A DNA stretch of 64,000 nucleotides from Notamacropus eugenii (lineage: Eukaryota > Chordata > Mammalia > Diprotodontia > Macropodidae): the NCBI RefSeq assembly GCF_028372415.1, contig NC_092876.1, forward strand, positions 58,738,385-58,802,384, read 5' to 3'. A model generated the notes under the pieces. The model was given only the letters and a program-made list of their open reading frames with translations, made no database searches and was not told the origin of the DNA. Position 1 is the first letter of the stretch; each line of letters opens with the position of its first letter. The translations under genes were made by a program, and so were the position numbers. Of the stretch, positions 10,960 through 21,415 are shown in pieces.

Positions 10960-11115
10960 GAACTCAGAGAAACATGAGTACAGTGGGAAAGAGCAATGCA
11001 TCTGGAGTCAGAGGACATAGGCACTTCATTTCCCTTGGTCTCAGTCTCCTTATCTGTAAAATGGTGCTGGACTAGATCTAGTTCTAGAGTTTATTCTAGA
11101 GCTATGATCTTATCA
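10960..11115 (+). repeat. MIR-type SINE, internally deleted
   Basis: 'agtgggaaagagcaatgcatctggagtcagaggac' then 'ctcagtctccttatctgtaaaatgg...ctggactagatct'. Confidence 0.7.
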
Positions 11116-11212
11116 TTTATATAATTGGATACAGAGGAAGGAAAGTAGAAAATAGTGAACTCAGTGACCATTAAAAACAATATTTTAAAAAATAATAGAA
11201 TTCCAAGTCAGA

Positions 11213-11348
11213 GGTTCTTAACTTTTTTGATGACCTGGATTCCTTTGGCAGTAGTCTAGTGAAACCTAGGGACCTTTTCTCAGAAAAATGCATAAATGCA
11301 TTTTAAGTGCATAAGCTAAAAGACATAGGATTGCTAAGGAAGCCAATG
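11213..11348 (+). repeat. hAT-like interspersed repeat (5' part)
   Basis: 'gaggttcttaacttttttgatgacctggattcc', '...tagtgaaacctagggacc', '...cataggattgctaagg' runs parallel to the copy at 25974-26180 in this window, so it belongs to a dispersed family. The family name is not certain. The match stops where the palindrome core begins. Confidence 0.55.
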
Positions 11349-11479
11349 ACAGGGTGTCCCAAAAGTCTTAGGGAAGTTTTAAGCTCCCAGTTTAAAGCTA
11401 CTTGAGCTTAAAATGGCCCTAAGACCTTTGGGACAGTCTGTCATTGGCTTCCTTGGCAATCGTATGTATTTTAGCTTAT
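11311..11479. repeat. Near-perfect palindrome, 76-bp arms, 17-bp loop
   Basis: Base i pairs with base 22790-i from 11311/11479 to 11386/11404 with no indels. I count 67 matches in 76 positions (88%). The inner part ('cagggtgtcccaaaagtctt...ttttaagctc') looks like a mariner-type MITE terminus. The outer roughly 40 bp of the left arm belong to the neighbouring hAT-like repeat and are present again, inverted, in the right arm. A transcript of either strand could fold into a long hairpin. Confidence 0.85.
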
Positions 11480-12039
11480 ACATTGAGCTGCTAGAACTCA
11501 AAACAGTTCATAACTTTTGTGATACCCTTTATATTAAAATCAAAATACTGACCATTTTTATTAAGATAATAATAAGCACTCCTATGACAGATTTCATTAA
11601 CAGGCAATCTTGATCCCTGAGAACTGATGGTAAATCCTATTTCCCTCATCTTAGTAGAGAGGTGGAAGACTACAGGAGCAGAATGCACAATGTGCCACCA
11701 TGCTCAGTGGATGGGACCCTTTGCTTTCTTCAACTGTTTCCGTTACACTCATGGATTCTATGGAGAAGGACATTGGGGAGCCAGAGTTATATTGGAAAAT
11801 GCAAAAGGCATTAATGACTTTTAAAAGACAACTCAGGACATAGAGCATATCTAAAAAGAGAGCAGAGTATAGAAGAAGAGCTTGGGTTTCCCTGATCTCT
11901 TGTCCGGTTCCCTCCCAACTTCCCATTCTGTTCTGCATCTCTCTAATACGCTGACCTTGTAATTTTATGTATTACAGGTGTCTATATTCTTACCCATTGC
12001 CCTGATAAATTATAAGTTTCATGACATGTATTGCCAAAA
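11480..12039. other. No recognised gene or repeat
   Basis: Nothing recognised. Short overlapping ORFs on both strands lack domains. Confidence 0.35.
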
Positions 12040-12275
12040 GGCAGCTGGTGATCAATAGAATACTACATCTGGAGTCAGGAAGACCTGAGTTCCAATCTGA
12101 TCTCAGATACTTATTAGCTATGTGACCCTGGGCAAATCACTTCATCTCTGCTTCAGCTTCTCCATCCATAAAATGAGGATGGTAGCAACACTTACCTCCC
12201 AGGATTGTTGTGAAAATCAAATGAAATCATGTTTGTAAGGTGCTTACGTAATGCCTGGAATATAGTGTCTAATAA
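12040..12275 (+). repeat. MIR SINE, nearly full length
   Basis: Head 'tactacatctggagtcaggaagacctgagttccaatc', core 'tgtgaccctgggcaaatcactt', then 'cctcccaggattgttgtgaaaatcaaatgaaatcatg' and the L3-like end 'gtaaggtgcttacgtaatgcc'. Confidence 0.8.
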
Positions 12276-12284
12276 CTGTTTGGG

Positions 12285-12545
12285 GCACCTAGATAGGCTC
12301 AGTGGCAGCTAGATGGCCCAATCTGAAGTCGGGAAGACTCATGTTCTTGAGTTTAAAGGTGGCTCCAGACACTTAGTAGCTGTGTGACCCTGGGTAAGTC
12401 ACTTCATCCTGTTTGCCTCAGTTTCCTCATCTGTAAAATGAGCTGGAGAAGGAAACGGCAAACCACTCCAGTATCTCTGTCAAGAAAACCCCAAATGGGG
12501 TCATGAAAAGTTGACAGGACTGAAATGAGTGAACAACAGTGATAA
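12285..12545 (+). mobile_element. Mar1-type CORE-SINE
   Basis: Head 'ggctcagtggcagctagatgg', core 'gtttgcctcagtttcctcatctgtaaaatgagctggagaagg' and RTE-like tail 'aaaccccaaatggggtcatgaaaagttgacaggactgaaatgag'. Full length. Confidence 0.88.
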
Positions 12546-12589
12546 TAAATGCTTGTTTCCTTTCCCCAACATTCAGCAGCGTGATACTA

Positions 12590-12810
12590 TCCAAGTGGAT
12601 CTTAGTATATGTTTTCTACTGTTGACTTGGTTTCTAAAGTCCCTGGGTGACCCTCGGCAAATCACTTCCCCTCTGAGCCTAAGCTTTCTCATCTGTGGAG
12701 CATATAATATATAATAATATGCTATCTACCTCACCGTAGGGTTTTGAGGCTGAAATGAGATAATACACATTTATATGGGCTTTCTAAATTGTAAAGCTAG
12801 CATATGTAGG
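12590..12810 (+). repeat. MIR SINE (partial)
   Basis: 'tgggtgaccctcggcaaatcacttcccctctgagcctaagctttctcatctg' and 'ctgaaatgagataatacac'. Confidence 0.7.
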
Positions 12811-13239
12811 ATGCAATTTAAAAAAAAACTCATGAAAACGATGAATAAGATTCTGTCAGTATCAACCAGAGTGTGAAGGAGTCCTCCTTGAGGTGCACAG
12901 GGGATCCTGGGTTCTTGGAGGCAATGCCTAGGGTGTACCAGCTCCAGCTTGATCTACCCAGCCTGCAAAGAGGGCCAGTTAGGATCAGAGATGCCCGTCA
13001 CAGAGGGTGAGACACTCTCTAGTGAATTCTTGGGCTGTGACAAAACCCACTTGACAAAGAAAAGACAAGAGAGGAGCCTGAGCTTAAGAGGGGTGGGAGG
13101 TGAGATTGGGGACAGTGAAAGGAATTTCTAAAGGGGAGATCTAGGAAGTCCTGCTGACCAGTTTTTCTTTCTTCATGATTTTGTCCAGGGTCAACCTTAG
13201 CAAAATGATAAAAAATATTAAGAATAGCAGACATTTAAT
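12811..13239. other. No recognised gene or repeat
   Basis: Unrecognised sequence. ORFs on both strands here lack any domain signature. Confidence 0.35.
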
Positions 13240-13375
13240 AGTATTGTAAGGCGAAAGTAGTCGACTTGCCAATAATCATACAGCAAGGAAGTATCAGAGG
13301 CAGGATTTGAACTCAGGGCTTCCTAATTCCTAAACCTGTAGTCTCTGTTCCATAGAACTCAACACTAGTACCAAG
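13240..13375 (-). repeat. MIR fragment
   Basis: 'cgacttgccaataatcatacagcaaggaagtatcagaggcaggatttgaactcagg'. Confidence 0.7.
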
Positions 13376-13404
13376 GAAAATCAAAATCTACAGAAAATCT
13401 CTCT

Positions 13405-13740
13405 TATGTTAGCTACGAGGCAGTCAGGTATCCTGGATAGAGTTCTAGAGTCAGGAGGCCTCAGATACTCCCTGAGTGACCATGGGCAAATCCAAACCCT
13501 GGATTTGGAGTCAGAGGAGCTAGGAATGAATTGCAGTTCTGACATTCACTTTTTGATCCTGGACAAATCACTTCAACTGTTTGAGTCTCAATTTCCTCAT
13601 CAGTAAAATGAGGGAGGGGGTTAGATCCAAGCTCCTTTTCATCTTTGAATCTATGATCTTAAATGATTTAATTCTCGAGTCTCAGTCTCCTCATCCATGA
13701 AATGGGAATAATGATACTTTCATTTGTATTCTGGGCTTTT
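13405..13740 (+). repeat. Two overlapping or tandem MIR fragments
   Basis: The SINE head occurs twice ('gttctagagtcaggaggcctcag' and 'ctggatttggagtcagaggagctagg'). A core and CR1-type tail follow ('gttagatccaagctccttttcatctttgaatctatgatctt'), then a third core fragment at 13678-13715. Confidence 0.7.
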
Positions 13741-14404
13741 TGGATAACAACCAGTTACCATGTACCCACATCAACTGACAGCATGTATTAAGTACCCCTG
13801 AGTGCCAGAAATGGGCACTTTTCAAACCCGTTAGTGAGATATTACCATTTCACACCGCCCAGACTTTCAGCAGAGATGTCACCAAGCACTTAGATTGGCT
13901 TATTTGCATTTTCCTTCTCTCTGACCTTTCTAAGGGCCAAAGCCTCACTACACATAGTTTCATCTGGGACAAAAACATCTGGGAGTAGGGATGGGGTAGG
14001 ACTGGCAGAGGAGGGTAGCAGCTGCAGAAGACAGTCTGATCCTGGGACACTCACACTGGGAGACGGCATGATCTGACCCTCTCCCGTGTGGATAGTTGGT
14101 AGATGTGCCACAGAAACAGGACCTTTGCGGAGAGTGGGGGTTGGCCCGAGGTGGGGTGTCTCATAGGTAAATGACCACAAGGCAGCATATGGGGACAATG
14201 GTCTCAGGGAGAAAGCTGAACTTCCTCCCCCAAATGTCAACAGAGCTAAATCCCTGCTCTGTCTTCCTCTTCAGCTACAGTCAAAGACTGACGAATTTAA
14301 TAACAAGAAATGACCAGGAGTCAGGCATCTTGAGGAAGAAACAGGGGAGAGGAAACCAACAGGAATCACCAGCATCTCTTGGGGTTGGCTGTATCTGTGA
14401 CATT
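13741..14404. other. No recognised gene or repeat
   Basis: Unrecognised. The overlapping minus-strand ORFs have no domain and do not match splice signals. Confidence 0.35.
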
Positions 14405-14575
14405 GCTAATGTAGCGAGCCAATATAGTGGAGGGAGACTGGTCTGGAAGTCAGAAAGACCTGAGTTCCAATTCTGCCTCAGGTACTTACAAGCTTTGTGA
14501 TGCTGGGCAAGCTTCTGTCTAAGCCTCAGTTTCTTCATCTGTAAAATGGGGATAACAATAGTACCTATCTCTCAA
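14405..14575 (+). repeat. MIR SINE
   Basis: 'gactggtctggaagtcagaaagacctgagttccaattctgcctcaggtacttac...cagtttcttcatctgtaaaatggggataacaatagtacc'. Confidence 0.8.
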
Positions 14576-14689
14576 TGCTTTACTCACTGACCCAGAATCC
14601 CATATAACAAAGAATATTTTTAAAAGTTAAAAAAAAAGAAAAAGAAAGAAGAAGAGAAAGAAAAGACACAAAGCCAATCAACCCATGGG

Positions 14690-14815
14690 AAAGGGCTGAA
14701 AATATGTAAAATCCTTCATAAACGTTAAAGTCTTGTGGAAACTCTTGAGCTCCTTCAGAGCAGGGACTGTCTTTTGCCTCTCTGTGCTTGCCTAGTTTTT
14801 TAATCATACCTAGAA
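14690..14815 (+). repeat. L2-type 3' end
   Basis: 'actcttgagctccttcagagcagggactgtcttttgcc...acctagaacattg'. A purine-rich 'aaaagaaaaagaaagaagaag' run precedes it at 14630-14668. Confidence 0.5.
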
Positions 14816-14816
14816 C

Positions 14817-15050
14817 ATTGTTCTTGTTTCAGTCCTGTCCAGCTCCTCATGACCCAATTTGAGGTTTTCTTGGCAAAGATACTGGAGTGGTTTGCCATTT
14901 CCTTCTTCAACTCGTTTTACAGATGAGGAAATTGAGGCAAATAGGGTTAAGTGACTTGCCAGGGTCACACAGTGTCTGAAGCTGAATTTGACCTCAGGTT
15001 TTTTTGACTTTAGGTCTGGTATTCTATCCACTGTGCCACCTAACTGCCCC
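14817..15050 (-). mobile_element. Mar1-type CORE-SINE
   Basis: Antisense order: RTE-like tail 'gtttcagtcctgtccagctcctcatgaccc', 'gttttcttggcaaagatactggagtggtttgcc', core 'tttacagatgaggaaattgaggc', then head 'attctatccactgtgccacctaactgccc'. Full length. Confidence 0.88.
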
Positions 15051-15224
15051 ACTTAGAGGATAGAAGGAGGTTAATAAATGTTCATTGACTGACTCTCTGG
15101 CTGAGAGATGTCCCTTTTTAATCTGTGTGCCTCAGTTTTCTCAACTGCAAGACAGGAAGACTGATCCCAGCCCCTGCTCCTATCTTCTACCCTGTTGAAA
15201 AGAGGAATATGATAGAGTATGATT

Positions 15225-15375
15225 CTTTGCCTTTCTTTAGCACTTTAAAGTTTCCAAAGCACTTTCCTCAAACTGTCCTTGTGGGTAGGATGAGGATTAT
15301 TGTACCCATTTTACAGATGAGTGAAATTGAGACTCAGGGACAGGAAGTGTCTGCTTAGAGGTTAGACTTTCTGAG
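15225..15375 (-). repeat. MIR3-type SINE fragment
   Basis: 'ctttagcactttaaagtttccaaagcactttcc...attgtacccattttacagatgagtgaaattgagactcaggg'. Confidence 0.7.
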
Positions 15376-15879
15376 GAACAAACTCAGATCCATGTTCTCA
15401 ATGGGGATATTTTTCAAGAAGTGCACCCAGTACTTTCCTTCCACTTCTTAACCTCCATCAGAATGGGAGCCAGGATCTCCAAGAAATGGTTCCTTGGGGC
15501 CAGCAGTAGATTAGAAACATTCACTGAGTGCCCCAGGGCTTAGCACAGTTTTGTACCTGGTGCTCAATCAATGCTGGTTGACTGACTGATGAACAGAACT
15601 CTGGACTGGGTAATGTGTGAAATTAGAGGGAGGGAGAGTGTTACCTGTTTCATGAAGAAGGAAAAGACATTCTAGACAATTAGGGGATTTAAATGCAAGT
15701 GAATATAATATAAAATGAATGTGTAAGTTTAATGTACAATCTTTTCCTGTTTTACTGTGTCTATATGGAAATAATTTATTTGGTGTTAAGTTCAGAATTT
15801 TAGAAAATCAAAATTTGAAAACTCTTCAAAATGAATGTCAGTCCTGAGTTGATGTGGAGAAAAAGGAGGCATCCCTGGT
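15376..15879. other. No gene seen; L2 3'-end scrap
   Basis: 'cattcactgagtgccccagggcttagcacag...gtgctcaatcaatgctgg' near 15520-15585 is an L2-type terminus. The A/T-rich remainder is unrecognised. Confidence 0.4.
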
Positions 15880-16020
15880 ATAGTAGAAAGCACCCCAGGT
15901 TTATTCTAGACCCCCAATTCTATTTCTGTAAACAATTTGCTGAGTGACCCTGGAAAAGTCTCTTTGTCTCTATTGACCCAATTTCCCCACCTGTAAAAGA
16001 AGAGGGTAGCCTGAGATGAC
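15880..16020 (+). repeat. MIR-type SINE leading into array 4
   Basis: 'tagtagaaagcaccccagg', '...gctgagtgaccctggaaaagtc', '...caatttccccacctgtaaaagaagagg' and 'cctgagatgacctcc' run straight into the minisatellite. Confidence 0.75.
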
Positions 16021-16115
16021 CTCCAATGTCCCTTCCATCTCTGGTATTCTACATTCCAAGGTCCCTCCCTGCTCTGAAGTCTGTGTTCTATGTTCTAGAT
16101 TCAGTATTTTACCTT
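16021..16115 (+). repeat. 33-bp-type minisatellite, array 4
   Basis: About three units ('tcccttccatctctggtattctacattccaagg', '...tccctccctgctctgaagtctgtgttct'). It directly continues the tail of the MIR at 15880-16020. Confidence 0.75.
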
Positions 16116-16633
16116 CTAAGCTCTATCACTCTGAGAAGGCACTATCAGACCCAGGATGAGTCTATTCAAAGGCTCCAATTAAGATGGCTTCCTCATGATC
16201 CTGTTGGGCTCAGCTCCCTGTGCCACCACCATGGTGCTCCCTGAGCTATGTGTTATGATGAGGCACCTGGTGTCTGGCCACAATCTTACAAGAAGAGCAG
16301 AGATCTGCAGAGGTGTGTGGAGCCCTCCCTGCATCATTAGGGGACTCTCTGAGGGGGATGGCTTTGGGGGAAGGACATTTGTCAGGAGGAGATGGGCAGG
16401 GAGGGATGAGTCTTGCAGAATGTATGTGTTGATGTCTGCTCCTTTCGTTGTAAGTGCCTGACTTCCTCATTAGGCTAGGAACTCCCTGAGGACAGGAGCT
16501 GTATCTTCCCCAACAAACCAGAAACGCCCCAAGGCCCAGGACCATGTCTCCTTCATCAAAATGGGAGCTCCCTGAGGACAGGGTCTGAGCATCTTCTTGT
16601 CTTCCTGCCTGTCCCATAGCTCCAATGACTTTG
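16116..16633. other. No gene seen; short internal duplication
   Basis: Two similar pieces, 'aggaactccctgaggacaggagctgtatctt' (about 16475) and 'gggagctccctgaggacagggtctgagcatctt' (about 16562), look like two L2-type 3' scraps. No gene is supported. Confidence 0.35.
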
Positions 16634-16751
16634 GAGGTGAGAGCAAGGCAGATGACTTTGCACAGCTCTGCCTCACTCAAATTCAAACCACGAGCAAGTC
16701 AAGACACCCTACTTGTGATGTCATGGATCCTCTTTGGAAGGATGAACAACT
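16634..16751 (+). repeat. 3' half of a WSINE-type CORE-SINE
   Basis: 'gatgactttgcacagctctgcctcactcaaattcaaaccacgagcaagtcaagac' and '...gaaggatgaacaac' match the 3' half of the SINE at 48335-48655. Confidence 0.75.
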
Positions 16752-16939
16752 TCCCACTGAGCTGAGTCCAGGCTTCCTCCCACCAGCACATTCCCTCAGT
16801 GTTCTTGACAGATGGACTCTAGGCAATCCAAGAGTATCACCTCCCAGCAAGGGCACCATGCTCATGGTTCCCATCACTGACATAGGCATCTGTAGGGGAG
16901 AGCAGGCAGGAAAGGGGCATCTCCTACAGTACCTTCCTA

Positions 16940-17045
16940 CCTGTTGGGGATGTCCCCAAAGAGAACAGGCTGCCCCAGGATGGAGAAAGCTCCCTTTCAC
17001 CAGAAGTCTTTAAGCAATATCTGGATGACCCCTTCAGATTCCCAG
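16940..17045 (+). repeat. CR1-type LINE fragment
   Basis: 'caggctgccccaggatggagaaagctccc...agaagtctttaagcaatatctggatgacc' follows the CR1 3' segment in sense orientation. The preceding 190 bp are unrecognised. Confidence 0.5.
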
Positions 17046-17149
17046 CACCCAAATGCTGGGAGACCTGAGAAACCTCCTGTTTAAATAAGGATTTTCTCTA
17101 CCCCTCAACAAGTGGGATCATTCAGAGAGCAGGGAATGCATTGCTTTTA

Positions 17150-17292
17150 TTTTTTTTTTTTTGAGGCAATCAGGGTTACATGACTTGCCCAGAGACTTGC
17201 TCAAGTGACTTACACAGCTAGGTCAGATTTGAACTCAGGTCCTCCTGACTCCAAGGCCAGGGCTCTATCCACAATGCCACCTATCTGCCCTG
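17150..17292 (-). mobile_element. WSINE-type CORE-SINE, 5' half
   Basis: A T-run, then 'gaggcaatcagggttacatgacttgcc', '...gatttgaactcaggtcctcctgactcc' and '...ctctatccacaatgccacctatctgccc', the antisense head. Confidence 0.8.
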
Positions 17293-17524
17293 CAAGGAAT
17301 CCATCACATCACAAGATACCCATTTTAGTTTTGAAGAGCTCTAATGTTTGGGAAGCCTTATGCCAAGCCTTAATGGTCTTCTCTTTAACTTCTGTTCACC
17401 CCCAGCCTCACCACTGCCCCTGGTTCTGCCCTCTTGGGCCAAGCTGAACAGGTTTGATTGCTCTTCTACATGACAAGACCTCCGGGACATCTATCCTGTC
17501 CCCCCTGAGTCTTCCGTTCTCCAG
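17293..17524. other. No recognised gene or repeat
   Basis: Nothing recognised. Confidence 0.3.
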
Positions 17525-17735
17525 ACTAGTAATAATAATGAGATCCAACATTTATATAGTACCTACTATGTGCTAGGCACTGTGCTAAACATTTTGCAAG
17601 TATTATTGCGTTAGATCTTCACAACAGCTCTGGTAGACAGGTGCTATTATTATCCCCACTTTACAGATGAAAAAACTGAGGCAATCAGAGGTTAAGTGAG
17701 TAGCCCAGAGTCATACAGCTAGTAATTGTCTTCCA
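17525..17735 (-). repeat. MIR3/L2-type SINE
   Basis: 'ctactatgtgctaggcactgtgctaaacattttgcaagtatta', '...attatccccactttacagatgaaaaaactgaggcaatcagaggttaag'. Confidence 0.8.
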
Positions 17736-17990
17736 CCATTCTCATGTGGCACAGCCCTGAGGCTTCTCACTATCCTGGTCATCTTCCTCTGGCTACTCTC
17801 CAGGTTGACAGTGACCCTACTAACTATGACACCCAGAGCTGAACATAATACTTTAGCTGGGTCCTCAATGGGGCAAAAAACTGCAAAATGATTATCTCCT
17901 TATTCTAGCACACTTGGCTTCTACTAATGCAGATCGAACCAGCTTCCTTGGCTGCCATATCATGTTAAGTGACTTGGAGTTGAGTTGGCC
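17736..17990 (-). mobile_element. CR1/L3 LINE fragment
   Basis: 'ctctccaggttgacagtgacc...acacccagagctgaacataatactttagctggg', '...cttggctgccatatcatgtt' follows the CR1/L3 3' UTR. Confidence 0.65.
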
Positions 17991-18814
17991 ATCCGTTCAA
18001 GCCCTCAGGTAGAGATGATTGATAACAGAGTTCTTCTTAAGAACAGTCATTGCAGGGAGGAGGGAAAGAACAAGAGCCCACTGGTGCGTGCCCAGGAAAG
18101 CGCATCCAGAAACAGAAGGCAAAGTTCTCCTGTTCTGTGACCATGCCCAAACCCAGTCTCTGAGTCCAAAGCCTCTGAGTGGGCATCAATGCCCAAGGGT
18201 GACCTGGGAACAGTTGAGGAAGGGACAGCTTATCTGAGCCCTCCCCCCCCGTAGACTTCTCTTCCAAGTTCACCCACTTTCCTTTCTGCTTGCCAGGTTT
18301 TTACTTTTTTATTTAGCATGGATGTGAGTCAGAGCACCTCATGGCTCATCATTCAGCACCCGAGGGATTGAGATCATTGATAGAAAATTTGTAAGAGGAG
18401 AGGGGAAAGAGGAAAAAGGAGTGCTTGGGGCCACATTTGCCAGGCTCAGTCAGGCATGGGGTGGGGGTGGGCTTGGCTCTTTAAACAGTATTTAGCTATG
18501 GAACATCTGCTGGGTGACTGAGCTCACCTTTGCACAGGAGCCCTTGAGTTTTGAGAAGCATTTAATCCAATTCAACTCAACACACACTTAAAAAAAATAG
18601 GTCTTTATCAATAGATTTTGTTTACATAGACCCTGGATTTACCCTAATATCCTTTGCCCTGATCCCTTCCAAAGAGCAATCCTCTATAACGAAGAAGTTG
18701 AGAAGACAAATTTTTTTTTAAAAGGAAGAAAAAGTCAGAAAACTTATCTGGAAAAAAATCTGAGTGCTCGTTATCTGTGTTAGTGTTTTCCTTATACAGA
18801 AAACTCTGAGGGAA
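17991..18814. other. No recognised gene or repeat
   Basis: Non-repetitive by eye. No ORF with a domain and no splice-site pair stood out. Confidence 0.35.
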
Positions 18815-19020
18815 CATAATTAGAGTTAGCATTTACGTAGGGCTTTAAAGTTTGCAAAGTGCTTTGCAAATATTATCCCATTTTATCCTCATAACAACCT
18901 TAGGAGGTAAGTGCTATTATTACCCCCATTTTAGAGATGAGTAAACTGAGGCAGACAGATAAATAATTCGCCTAGGGTCAAGTTGTCAGTGTCTGAGGCA
19001 GGATTTACTCCCAGGTCTAA
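18815..19020 (-). repeat. MIR3-type SINE
   Basis: 'gcatttacgtagggctttaaagtttgcaaagtgctttgcaaatattatccc', then 'attacccccattttagagatgagtaaactgaggcagacag'. Nearly full length. Confidence 0.85.
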
Positions 19021-19074
19021 GGGTTAGTAAAGATTGTCTAGTTTAAATTTTGTATCTTCTTCAAGTCCCAGAAG

Positions 19075-19425
19075 AGTGCTACTGTATATGGTTTGGCTGT
19101 TCCCTGACCTTGACCTCCATCTCCCTTGGCTGAACATTGATACATCATTCGGGAATATAGGCTGTTCTCATTGTCACCTCTCAGAAGCCTTGTCTTCCTC
19201 AAAGGCTCAGCAAAGGTGCCACCTCCCTCATGAAGTCTTCTTTGATCTCTACCCCTCACCATGCATGCTCTCTCCCTCCATTTTTCTCATTTATATATTT
19301 GGGTACACATCATATCCCTTCAATAGAATGTAAGCTCCTTGAAGTTAGGAACTGCTTCCATTTTTTTTTAATCTGTGTATCTCCCATGCCTAGTACAGTG
19401 CCCTGATTTCAATTCATAGTTGAGC
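19075..19425 (+). mobile_element. L2 3' region
   Basis: 'ctcagcaaaggtgccacctccctcatgaagtcttctttgatc', '...atagaatgtaagctccttgaagttaggaactgc', '...atgcctagtacagtgcc'. Confidence 0.8.
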
Positions 19426-19684
19426 CATCAATACCAACACCAAATAAACTGAAGGTGGTGGCTCCATGAATTCTCCTTCTCAGGGTATTTCCATCTTTTA
19501 AACGTTGAAATAGTGAGAAAACCCAAGCAGGAACTCATTCAGAGAAGGATATCCTGGATGATGGGGAGGGGGACTGTAGATTACCATATAACGGTCATTT
19601 GGAAGAACTGGGGATGTTTAACCTGGAGTAGAGAAGGCTTGGGAGGGGTCAGTCAACCAATCAATCAAGCATTTATGAAGCATC
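19426..19684. other. No gene seen; L2 tail
   Basis: 'ccaatcaatcaagcatttatgaag' near 19655 is an L2 3' end on the minus strand. The rest is unrecognised. Confidence 0.4.
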
Positions 19685-20050
19685 GATTTGTAAGCCATTT
19701 AAGCCACTTCATTCCCAACTTATCATCCTCTATAGTCTCCCACTGGCCTCCATACTGCCAAATGGGTATCCTTTCCCTCTGCTTTCTCAGATACATAATC
19801 ATGAACCACAATCAAATCAATTCTGACATTGTACCTGGATGGGGCACACAAATCTTCTCCCCAGTGACCACATTACTATCCCTGTAACTTTCTAGATCCT
19901 TCTTGGACCACCACTGCCTTTTGACTATTTCCTCATTAGAATGTAAACTTCTTGTTGGCAGACAGGGATTTTGCTCTTAGTATTCATATCCCTGACACTC
20001 AGCACAGCACTAGGCTTATAGTAAGCATCTAATAAAGGCTTTGTCAATTA
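19685..20050 (+). mobile_element. L2 3' region
   Basis: 'tcctctatagtctcccactggcctcc', '...attagaatgtaaacttcttgttggcagacagg', '...ctcagcacagcactaggcttatagtaagcatctaataaaggc'. Confidence 0.7.
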
Positions 20051-20285
20051 CTCATTTATGGACTATGTGCCAAGATCTATGCTAGATTCTACAGATACTA
20101 AGACAAAGATGCAGTAGTCCCTGCCTTCTGGGAGCGGCGTGGATTCTCCCATCCTGACAAATAATGGTCAAATAGGCTATTCAGTTCCCAGGCCAGCCCT
20201 CTATCACTCAATCGATATGTGCTAGGCACTGTGCTCAGCCACTAAGGAAATGGATACCTAAGTGAAATAAAACCTGTCCTCAATG
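20051..20285 (-). repeat. Two L2 3'-end fragments
   Basis: 'gactatgtgccaagatctatgctag...agtccctgccttctgggagc' and 'tatgtgctaggcactgtgctcagcc...aaacctgtcctcaatgagg'. Confidence 0.65.
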
Positions 20286-20559
20286 AGGACACAGCACTGA
20301 AAGAGCCCTTGTACAGGGAGACAGTGGGCAGCCTGCTTCTGCTCGGCTCCAGACAGTGGAAGGACGAGCTGAGAGGGAAACCGCAAAAAGGCAGCTATCT
20401 GCCACTGCGGAGAGAATGCTTCCTACCCCAGTTGCAAAGTGAAATGAACTGCGTTTAGATGTCATTTTTGGAGGCTGGATGATTGGAAGTTGGACTTGTC
20501 ACAGACATTGTAGAGGGGATTTATACAGGGATCTTAATTAACCTGCATGGCCTCAGAGA
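20286..20559. other. No recognised gene or repeat
   Basis: Nothing recognised. Confidence 0.3.
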
Positions 20560-21003
20560 TTTCCATCCTCCCTCTCTCTATCTCTCTGTCCCTCTGTCTC
20601 TGTCTCTGTGTCTCTTTATTTCTCTTTAATACCTCTTTCTCTTTCTGTCTCTCTCTTTCACTCTCTTTCTGTCTTACTCTGTGTCTGTCTCTCTTTTTCT
20701 ATCTGTCTGGTCTGTCTCTCTCTGCTTCTCTCTCTCTCTCTGTCTCTGTATCTCTCTCCCTTTCTCTCTCTCTTTCTCTTTCTGCCCCTCTCTGTCTCTG
20801 GTTCTCTGCCTCTGTCTTTCTCTTTCTCTGTCACCCCCCTTTTTTCTGTCTCTTTCACTGTGTCTGTCTCTCTTTTCCTCTTTCTCTATTGTTATCTTTT
20901 TATCTCTCTCTGTTGCTGTCTTTCTGTGTCACTCTCTTCTTCTGTCTCTTTCTGTTGCACTCTGTGTGTGTGAGTGTTTGTGTGTGTGCGTGTGTGTGTG
21001 TGT
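20560..21003. repeat. Long polypyrimidine (CT/CTGT) tract with TG tail
   Basis: About 400 bp of almost unbroken C/T with scattered G in 'tctctgtctctctttc' patterns, ending in a short (TG/CG)n run at about 20963-21003. The apparent Ser/Leu-rich ORFs here are by-products of composition. Confidence 0.95.
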
Positions 21004-21174
21004 AATTCTGTAAAAGATCTAATAGTAGAATTGGGGAATAAATGGAAGTTAGGGGGGACATTTTAGAGGTGGTGAGTTATTCAGATGGACCTCAGAACTT
21101 CACCACAAGGGTTACTGACCCATCCTCCAACCCACAAGGTCAGCCCTGAGGACAAAGTCAAGGAAAAAGTCATA

Positions 21175-21415
21175 GAAAGAACAAGAGTGCTCTAATATTT
21201 GCAAAGCACTTTAGAAATATTATCTCATTTGATCCTCACAACAACCCTACAGAGGGGTGCTATTACTGTCTCCATTTTGCAGATGAGGAAACTGAGACTC
21301 ACAGAGGTTAAATGACTTGCTCAGGGTCACAAACCTAGGAAGAATCTGAGGCTGGATGTGAGTTCAAGACCTCCTGACTCCAGGTCCAGCGTGCTGTCCA
21401 CTTGCTAATTTGTTG
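21175..21415 (-). repeat. MIR3-type SINE
   Basis: 'atatttgcaaagcactttagaaatattatctcatttgatcctcacaacaaccc', 'ttttgcagatgaggaaactgagactcacagagg', '...cctgactccaggtccagcg'. Full length. Confidence 0.88.

Noticed and set aside
20547-21005. 152-codon Ser/Leu/Cys-rich plus-strand ORF that looks like a membrane protein
   Set aside because: Composition artefact of the CT/TG tract. Neighbouring frames give similar runs.
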